From Anaerolineae bacterium CG2_30_64_16 (lineage in GTDB: Bacteria; Chloroflexota; Anaerolineae; CG2-30-64-16), in contig MNXL01000022.1 in the NCBI GenBank assembly GCA_001871755.1, positions 1 to 9,720 on the forward strand: 9,720 nt of DNA. The letters are read 5' to 3'. Position numbers and translations under genes: made by a program. The notes below the pieces were generated by a model that saw nothing but the letters and a program-made list of their open reading frames with translations, searched no databases and had not been told where the DNA came from. Positions 1 to 4,793 of the stretch are shown here, piece after piece; positions within the stretch are counted from its first letter, which is position 1; each line of letters opens with the position of its first letter.

Positions 1-34
1 CTCCTGACCGAGCCACGGGTGGCTCGGTCAGGAG
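1..34 (-). terminator. Perfect 16-bp inverted repeat, possible terminator
   Basis: Positions 1-16 are the exact reverse complement of 19-34, with only GG between them. The stem is GC-rich and lies 37 bases beyond the stop of the cysteine hydrolase gene, where a transcription end is expected. A U-tract for the minus strand would fall before base 1 and cannot be seen. On the plus side no T-run follows. It could instead be an intergenic palindromic repeat. Confidence 0.5.
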
Positions 35-71
35 ACCGGCCACAGCCACCCCGAGTCATTGAGATGATACG

Positions 72-1001
72 CTAAAAAGGCAAAGGGGCGGCGCTGTCGA
101 TGAAATTGACCCCTTGCCGCGCAAACTCGGCAAACCGATCCTGGGCGATGGCGTGGAAGTCGATCTCCGGGTGGAGCACCGGCGAGGTGCAATCGCGCAG
201 AAAGAAGACCTTCCGCAGCATCTCCGGCCGGTCCCCGAACTCCTCGACCAGGTCCTCCACCGTCTCCAGCACACAATGGCTTTCCGCCTCGCCGGCGATG
301 ACGATGTGATCGGCCTGTGCCAGGATGTCCAGAAAGACCTGATTCTTCCCCCCCTCGGGATCGCCGGGCACGGGCACTTCAGGTTGCAGGATCGAATAGT
401 GCTCCGTCAGCGGCACGCGGCCTTTGGCCAGCCAGGCCGGCTGCACCTGGCGCGCCACCGCGTGCCAGAACACCGCCGACCACAGCTCCGGGTCCAACGC
501 ATGCCCGATGCTACCGATCTGCACGTGGTAGGGCCAGATGCAGAGTTGCTTTTTGTGTTGTTGCTCCAACTGACGGACATATGCCACCGACGCCTCAGGT
601 TCGAGCCGCGGCCGCCAGGCGCCGGCCTGCACGTCGGCCCAGGTAATAATGGTAAACGGCGCGGGATGACGGCCGTCGCGATCGACCCACCAACCCGGCG
701 AAAATATCTGGGCCGGCAAATGCGAATCCAGCGAACAGGTAATCTGCGTGATTCGCGCGGCGTTACAGTAGATGAACTCGATCGTCCGCCGGATGTCGTC
801 CAGCGCGTCGGGCACATTCAAGTTGCCTCGAGCATGGCAGAAATCGATCTGCATGTCGATGATCACCAGATGCGTGTTTTCCTGGTCGGTGGTCGCCGGC
901 GACAAGCCGGCCGCCGCGGCTTCGGCCGCGATCGCGGCCACGTCGGGGTAGAACAACGTGCCGATCCGACTGGGATCGTAAAAACTGGGGAATCCAATCA
1001 C
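72..1001 (-). CDS. Nicotinamidase/isochorismatase-like cysteine hydrolase
   Basis: Probably a cytosolic amidase of the isochorismatase-like superfamily, resembling nicotinamidase (nicotinamide to nicotinate and ammonia, NAD salvage). Residues below are counted from the longer GTG start at 1010; subtract 3 for the preferred start. The motif VIIDMQIDF gives catalytic Asp52, AESHCV gives nucleophile Cys246, and Lys196 in LAKGR is the likely third member. SLDSHLP (Asp95, His97) and WPYHVQIGS (His162) match the metal-binding positions of nicotinamidases. At about 309 residues it is longer than the usual 180-220, with an N-terminal extension of about 45 residues and extra sequence between the metal and Lys motifs, so the true substrate is uncertain. 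I prefer the GTG at 1001 because AGGAGG lies 8 bases upstream; the GTG at 1010 overlaps that site. It lies 65 bases beyond the murA stop on the same strand, with a hairpin between, so cotranscription is possible. Family call strong, substrate weak. Confidence 0.85.
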   Translation of the reverse strand: MIGFPSFYDPSRIGTLFYPDVAAIAAEAAAAGLSPATTDQENTHLVIIDMQIDFCHARGNLNVPDALDDIRRTIEFIYCNAARITQITCSLDSHLPAQIFSPGWWVDRDGRHPAPFTIITWADVQAGAWRPRLEPEASVAYVRQLEQQHKKQLCIWPYHVQIGSIGHALDPELWSAVFWHAVARQVQPAWLAKGRVPLTEHYSILQPEVPVPGDPEGGKNQVFLDILAQADHIVIAGEAESHCVLETVEDLVEEFGDRPEMLRKVFFLRDCTSPVLHPEIDFHAIAQDRFAEFARQGVNFIDSAAPLPF

Positions 1002-1009
1002 CAACAACA

Positions 1010-1015
1010 CCTCCT
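1010..1015 (-). promoter_or_regulatory. Shine-Dalgarno AGGAGG that decides the hydrolase start
   Basis: Read on the minus strand, AGGAGG occupies 1015 to 1010 and is followed by TGTTGTTG and then GTG at 1001-999. The 8-base spacing suits initiation at 1001. The in-frame GTG at 1010-1008 shares its first base with this site and so has no usable spacing. Confidence 0.65.
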
Positions 1016-1025
1016 CGAATAGAAG

Positions 1026-1056
1026 CTGGAAGCTGGATGGAGTATCCAGCTTCCAG
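1026..1056. repeat. 13-bp intergenic hairpin between murA and the hydrolase
   Basis: CTGGAAGCTGGAT (1026-1038) pairs perfectly with ATCCAGCTTCCAG (1044-1056) around a 5-base loop. It lies 10 bases past the murA stop and 11 bases before the AGGAGG of the next gene. No U-tract follows on either strand, so a classical intrinsic terminator is unlikely. The motif is itself repetitive (GAAGCTGGAAGCTGG; TATCCAGC occurs twice), which suggests a dispersed intergenic repeat or an RNA-processing or stability hairpin. Confidence 0.7.
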
Positions 1057-1066
1057 TATCCAGCGT

Positions 1067-2350
1067 CTAGACCCTCACCCGCTCGATGTGCGCGCCCAAC
1101 CCGCGCAACTTCGCATCGATCGCCTGATATCCCCGGTCGATCTGGCCGACATTGGCGATCGTGCTGGCGCCCTCAGCCGCCAGCGCAGCGATCAGCAGCG
1201 CCATGCCGGCGCGGATGTCGGGGCTGCTCAACTCCTGGCCATGCAACGTTGATGGGCCGACGATCACCGCGCGATGCGGGTCGCACAAAATGATCTTGGC
1301 GCCCATCGCGATCAGCTTGTCCACGAAGTAGAGACGGCTCTCGAACATCTTCTCGTGCAGCAAGACCGTGCCCCGGGTCTGGGTGGCCACCACCAACGCG
1401 ATGCTCATCAAATCGGCTGGGAATTGCGGCCACGGCGCATCGTCGATCTTGGGCACCGCGCCGCCGACATCCTCACTGATGACCAGCTCCTGCTCGTCCG
1501 CCACGATCAGGGTATCCCCAACCATCTGCATCGCCACGCCCAGCCGCCGCCCAAATACCCAGTTGATCATCCGCATGTGCTCGCGCACCACACCGTGGAT
1601 GCGGATCTCGCCCCGGGTCACCGCGCCCAGCCCCAGGAAGCTGCCGACCTCCAGGTAGTCGGGTGAAATCGTGAACTCGCCCCCGGCCAGCCGCTCCACG
1701 CCGTGGATCACCAGCGTGTTGCTGCCGATCCCCTCGATCTGGGCGCCCAGGATGTTCAAGAAACAACACAGGTCCTGTACATGCGGCTCCGAGGCGGCGT
1801 TGCGGATAATCGTCGTGCCCCGGGCCAACACCGCGGCCATGACCGCGTTCTCGGTGGCGGTGACACTCATCTCGTCCAACAGGATATCCGCGCCGCGCAG
1901 CCCGTCGGTACGCATGGTGAAATCGTGGCGATTGAAGTCGATCTGCGCGCCCAGCGCCTCCAGTGCCAAAAGGTGCGTGTCCATCCGGCGTCGCCCGATC
2001 CGATCGCCACCGGGCAACGGGATCACCGCCCTGCCGAAGCGCGTCAACAGCGGTCCGGCGAGCAACATCGACCCGCGGATGAGCTGGAATAGCTCCGGCT
2101 GCAGCCGCGCCACGCCGGCATCCCGGGCGCACAGTCGCAGGGAGCTGCCCTCGTCCTCAACCCTCACCCCCATCTCGCCCAAGAGCTGCAACATGGTACC
2201 CACGTCCCCAATCCGCGGCACGTTGTGGAGCGTCACCTCATCTTCGGTGAGCAGGGTCGCAGCCAGAATTGGCAGCGCGGCGTTCTTGTTGCCGGCCGGC
2301 GTCACGTCGCCGGTGAGGGTGTGTTTACCCTCGATGACGAATTTCTCCAT
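1067..2350 (-). CDS. murA: UDP-N-acetylglucosamine 1-carboxyvinyltransferase MurA
   Basis: First committed step of peptidoglycan synthesis in the cytosol: transfer of enolpyruvate from PEP to UDP-GlcNAc. The 427 residues are a full-length MurA/EPSP-synthase-family protein. Visible motifs are AGNKNAALPILAA (Lys22, Asn23), PLPGGDRIGRRRMDTH (111-126), the PWPQFPADL loop with catalytic Asp313, MFESR (335-339) and SPDIRAG with Arg380. The residue in the position of E. coli Cys115 is Asp116. This natural substitution, known from Mycobacterium and Chlamydia MurA, prevents covalent attack by fosfomycin. The ATG at 2348-2350 is preceded on the minus strand by GGGGAGA about 6 bases upstream, supporting this start. 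The gene lies 157 bases downstream of the SAM hydrolase gene on the same strand, and no other cell-wall gene is in the window. I saw no clear promoter of its own, so it may be read from the promoter near 3350. Confidence 0.96.
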   Translation of the reverse strand: MEKFVIEGKHTLTGDVTPAGNKNAALPILAATLLTEDEVTLHNVPRIGDVGTMLQLLGEMGVRVEDEGSSLRLCARDAGVARLQPELFQLIRGSMLLAGPLLTRFGRAVIPLPGGDRIGRRRMDTHLLALEALGAQIDFNRHDFTMRTDGLRGADILLDEMSVTATENAVMAAVLARGTTIIRNAASEPHVQDLCCFLNILGAQIEGIGSNTLVIHGVERLAGGEFTISPDYLEVGSFLGLGAVTRGEIRIHGVVREHMRMINWVFGRRLGVAMQMVGDTLIVADEQELVISEDVGGAVPKIDDAPWPQFPADLMSIALVVATQTRGTVLLHEKMFESRLYFVDKLIAMGAKIILCDPHRAVIVGPSTLHGQELSSPDIRAGMALLIAALAAEGASTIANVGQIDRGYQAIDAKLRGLGAHIERVRV

Positions 2351-2442
2351 CGAGATCTCCCCTTTCGATTGCGGATTTCAGACTTCGTCGTGAGCGCTCA
2401 GTCGAACGATTGCGGATCGCTTCCGACTTCCACCCGCTTGTC

Positions 2443-2508
2443 CGTTGCCATCCGCTAATCCACTTCTATCCGCTGCCATCCGCTTATCCGCTTCTATCCG
2501 TTGCCTCC
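2443..2508. repeat. 28-bp tandem repeat, about 2.4 copies
   Basis: Unit 1 (2443-2470) and unit 2 (2471-2498) are each 28 bases and match at 25 of 28 positions. A partial third unit, CGTTGCCTCC, begins at 2499 and runs into the 3' end of the SAM hydrolase gene. Within the unit a shorter ATCCGCT-like word recurs. The repeat fills part of the gap between the SAM hydrolase stop (2508) and murA (2350). The rest of that gap holds a second direct repeat, CGATTGCGGAT at 2366-2376 and 2408-2418, and the palindrome TGAGCGCTCA at 2391-2400. The function is unknown. Confidence 0.75.
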
Positions 2509-3299
2509 TACACCTCACCCCAACAACTCATCGGCCACAGTGTGACCGGCTCACCGGCTTTAACGTCCAGCCGCCGCGCTGCGTTCCCGTCCCGGACAGC
2601 GACTTCCAACGTGTTGCCACTGCTGATCAACGCGACCAATGCCCCGGGAGCGCCATCGGCGTAGGTGGCGCACACGTGCGTGATCTGCTGGCCGGCAACC
2701 CGGCAGGTCCAGCGGCCGGTCTCGCCCCAATCCGCCGGGATGTCGGTAATCAGGTTGCCGAAGCGATCAACGTGCATTACCTGGCCGCTGATGTGGCCGT
2801 CGGCATGACGAACCGGCTGGGCCAGGGACAGGCGCACCGGGTCGTCGATCGGCTGCCCAACCTGGTCGGGGAGCACTCCATGCGCCAGGTGTGCGGCGAT
2901 CGGGGCAAAGATATCCCGGCCATGAAAGGTGCGGCTCGGTTCAGAGAGCCAGAACGCCGGGCGGTCCAGAACCCAGGCCCGGGCGCCAGGCTCAGCCAGG
3001 GCGTGGGTGAACACGCCGTTGTCGGGGCCGACGTACAGGGCGCGTTCCGTCTGCACCAGAACAGGTCGTCGCTCCCCGCCCACGCCCGGATCGACGACCG
3101 CGAGGTGCACTGTGCCGCCCGGGAAGTAGGGGGCCGCGCGAGCCAAGACGTAAGCCGCTCCGCGGACATCTTGGGGAAGGATGTCGTGACTCAGGTCTAT
3201 CAACCGGGCGGCAGGCGCGATGCCAAGGATCACACCCTTCATAATCCCCACGTAGCCATCTGCCAACCCGAAATCGGTTGTCAGGGTAATGATTGTCAT
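2508..3299 (-). CDS. SAM hydroxide adenosyltransferase (DUF62 family SAM hydrolase)
   Basis: Predicted to hydrolyse S-adenosylmethionine to adenosine and methionine; relatives include the fluorinase and the chlorinase SalL, but ordinary genomic members act with hydroxide. The 263 residues match the usual family length. Motifs in order are ITLTTDFGLADGYVG (4-18), DLSHDILPQDV (35-45), VHLAVVDPGVGGERR (64-78), VGPDNGVFT (90-98), FHGRDIFAPIAAHLA (125-139) and RFGNLITDIP (179-188). The Asp-Arg-His set proposed for water activation in DUF62 enzymes is present as Asp70, Arg77 and His126. The ATG at 3297-3299 has only a weak ribosome site (GAGACG), but the alignment starts cleanly there. It is the first gene of the leftward group and has a strong promoter about 40 bases upstream. 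Its physiological role is not well settled; SAM homeostasis is the usual suggestion. The halogenase alternative is unlikely because no secondary-metabolite genes are nearby. Confidence 0.92.
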   Translation of the reverse strand: MTIITLTTDFGLADGYVGIMKGVILGIAPAARLIDLSHDILPQDVRGAAYVLARAAPYFPGGTVHLAVVDPGVGGERRPVLVQTERALYVGPDNGVFTHALAEPGARAWVLDRPAFWLSEPSRTFHGRDIFAPIAAHLAHGVLPDQVGQPIDDPVRLSLAQPVRHADGHISGQVMHVDRFGNLITDIPADWGETGRWTCRVAGQQITHVCATYADGAPGALVALISSGNTLEVAVRDGNAARRLDVKAGEPVTLWPMSCWGEV

Positions 3300-3341
3300 A
3301 AAGCGTCTCAGAGACCGATCTGTTCCCGTTCCGTTTGGGCC

Positions 3342-3370
3342 ATTCTACCGCACGCGGCATTGGGCGTCAA
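3342..3370 (-). promoter_or_regulatory. Near-consensus sigma70-type promoter for the leftward genes
   Basis: Read on the minus strand, TTGACG (3370 to 3365) is a 5/6 match to the -35 consensus and TAGAAT (3347 to 3342) a 5/6 match to the -10 consensus, with exactly 17 bases between. Transcription would begin near 3335, leaving a leader of about 36 bases before the SAM hydrolase ATG at 3299. This is the best promoter I found in the window. It may also serve murA and the cysteine hydrolase. Confidence 0.75.
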
Positions 3371-3559
3371 CTAGAAAACATGAACCTGACCCGGACAAGG
3401 CCGCTGCGCTTACAAGCCGGAACCAAAAAAGACGACAGCCGCGCTCCCAAAATCCTTGCACAAAAAACGGAAATTTCGGGGGTCAGGCGCCTGCATCGAA
3501 CACGTGTGCTATTTGCTTCACAAATATCCAGGTCCGCTTTTCCCAAAAACACCGTTTTG

Positions 3560-3568
3560 TGGTAAAAT
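3560..3568 (+). promoter_or_regulatory. Extended -10 element for the membrane-protein gene
   Basis: TGGTAAAAT fits an extended -10 (TGN followed by a TATAAT-like hexamer, 5/6). The region where a -35 would lie (about 3540-3545) has no good match, as often seen with extended -10 promoters. The hexamer ends 6 bases before the ATG at 3575, so a start site 6-7 bases downstream would fall at or beside the A of the ATG, giving a leaderless message. The rest of 3371-3559 is AT-richer than its surroundings, with several short A-runs and the palindrome CAGGCGCCTG at 3484-3493, and no gene that I can support. Confidence 0.5.
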
Positions 3569-3574
3569 AGCGGG

Positions 3575-4672
3575 ATGAAAGAAGGAGCTTCTCAACGCGT
3601 GGGCGTCCTGGATGCCCTGACCACCGGGTTGACGCAGGCTGGGCGCCGGCCGTGGCTGTTGATCATCCCGGTGTTAGTCGATCTGAGCTTGTGGTTGGCC
3701 CCCCAGTTCTCGATCCGCGTCTTGACACAACGCTTCCTGGTCATCTGGGAAGCATTGGTGCGGGCAACCTACCCATCCGGCCAACTGGCGCTGATGGAAG
3801 AGCTGCTTCAGACTGTCCAGCAAACACTGACCGAGTTCGGCGCCCGGGTCAACCTGATGGACGTCATCACCGGCGCCTGGCTGGGGGTTCCCAGCACCAT
3901 CGCGGCGACCCAGGCTGCGAGCCGGGTGACTTTCATCAGCGATGTAGTGTTGGCGCCGGCCGGATTGAGCCTGAACCTGCCCCAGGTCGCCGCATCTCCC
4001 TGGCGCACGCCCCCCATCGAGGTTACGAACGTGTGGGGAGTGCTCCTGATCGCTGCCGGCCTCTGGCTGGTCGGGCAACTGTTGGTTGCACTGTACTTGC
4101 GCTGGGCGGCTGCCAGCCGGTCGCTGGAACAGCGCTCGGCTGCGTCGGGAGAGGATCCCTGGCAGGGCGGACGGGGGTTTTGGGGACTGGCGCTCCGTCT
4201 GACCGTTTTCGGTCTGTTCTTGGGGATCCTGGTCTTCATGCTACGGGTACCGTTGGGCCTGGCAGCAACGCTGCTGTTCCTGTCCGGGAGCCCGGTGGCT
4301 GGTTTGCTGTTTGCGCTCGTCGGCGGGATTACGTTGTGGTTGCTCCTTTGGATGCTCACGTCTCTCTTCTTCGTCAGCGAGACGATCCTTCTGGATCATC
4401 AGCCGTTGTGGCGGGGGTTGCTCCAAAGCATCACGTTGGTGCGGTTGAACGGCCTGCCAACTATGGGGCTGGTGTTGGCCATCAACCTGCTGATGTTGGG
4501 CTTTCGCGCGGTGTGGGGTTTGATCGGGAGTACGCCGTTCGGCGCGATCGTAGCGATCATGGGTAACGCGTATCTGGCGACTGCTATGTTGCTGGCAGTT
4601 TTCGCATACTACGAGAATCTGCGCAGCCGCTGGCAGGCACACGCCGCAGAGGCGGCCAACCAGCAGAAGTAG
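3575..4672 (+). CDS. Multi-pass membrane protein of unknown function
   Basis: I do not recognise a named family. The 365-residue protein has a short basic N-terminus, a first hydrophobic segment at about 26-42, and a long non-membrane region at about 45-150 that probably lies outside the membrane. Further hydrophobic segments follow at about 153-176, 203-223, 226-268 (probably two), 295-315 and 320-346. A polar, basic tail ends the chain. No catalytic or nucleotide-binding motif is evident, nor a cleavable signal peptide. The general shape resembles the uncharacterised integral membrane proteins often found beside housekeeping genes. Two starts are possible: the ATG at 3575, perhaps leaderless, or a GTG at 3599 (codon 9) with AAGGAG at 3582-3587 eleven bases before it. 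I keep the ATG. The gene lies 121 bases upstream of gyrB on the same strand, so some readthrough into gyrB is plausible. Confidence 0.75.
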   Translation: MKEGASQRVGVLDALTTGLTQAGRRPWLLIIPVLVDLSLWLAPQFSIRVLTQRFLVIWEALVRATYPSGQLALMEELLQTVQQTLTEFGARVNLMDVITGAWLGVPSTIAATQAASRVTFISDVVLAPAGLSLNLPQVAASPWRTPPIEVTNVWGVLLIAAGLWLVGQLLVALYLRWAAASRSLEQRSAASGEDPWQGGRGFWGLALRLTVFGLFLGILVFMLRVPLGLAATLLFLSGSPVAGLLFALVGGITLWLLLWMLTSLFFVSETILLDHQPLWRGLLQSITLVRLNGLPTMGLVLAINLLMLGFRAVWGLIGSTPFGAIVAIMGNAYLATAMLLAVFAYYENLRSRWQAHAAEAANQQK

Positions 4673-4713
4673 CCCACACGCGAGCCGCAAGAATCCAAAG
4701 CTTTCAGCTTGCA

Positions 4714-4739
4714 GCGAGAGAGCCTGGTGTCTCTCTCGC
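4714..4739 (+). promoter_or_regulatory. Hairpin in the gyrB upstream region
   Basis: GCGAGAGAG (4714-4722) pairs perfectly with CTCTCTCGC (4731-4739) around an 8-base loop. It lies 42 bases after the membrane-protein stop and 55 bases before the gyrB GTG. It is followed by AAATGATG, not a U-tract, so it is not a canonical terminator for the upstream gene. It could be a weak terminator, a processing site or a leader structure. I could not find a convincing gyrB promoter in 4673-4793. Confidence 0.5.
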
Positions 4740-4780
4740 AAATGATGCTGTTGCCGATGGCAGGCATACGGGTGTAGTAG

Positions 4781-4785
4781 AGGAG
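4781..4785 (+). promoter_or_regulatory. Shine-Dalgarno AGGAG for gyrB, supporting a GTG start
   Basis: AGGAG is separated by 8 bases from GTG at 4794-4796. The protein from that GTG (MAEQVNRPNHYTADDIQ) has the normal short GyrB N-terminus ahead of the ATPase domain, so the non-ATG start is well supported. Confidence 0.8.
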
Positions 4786-4793
4786 ATAGGACA

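Noticed and set aside
114..1022. A 302-codon open frame on the plus strand opposite the cysteine hydrolase
   Set aside because: It is exactly antisense to a gene with clear catalytic motifs, and its translation is arginine- and histidine-rich low-information sequence, typical of antisense frames in GC-rich DNA.
2373..2474. A possible minus-strand peptide of about 33 codons upstream of murA
   Set aside because: It starts inside the 28-bp tandem repeat, has no well-placed ribosome site of its own and shows no recognisable sequence.
3385..3487. Inverted 8-mers CCTGACCC and GGGTCAGG flanking about 87 bases, as ends of a small mobile element
   Set aside because: The match is only 8 bases, with no target duplication that I can see, and is too weak in GC-rich DNA.
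4673..4793. Riboswitch or T-box leader before gyrB
   Set aside because: Only one simple hairpin is present, there is no conserved leader motif, and gyrB is not a known target of such elements.
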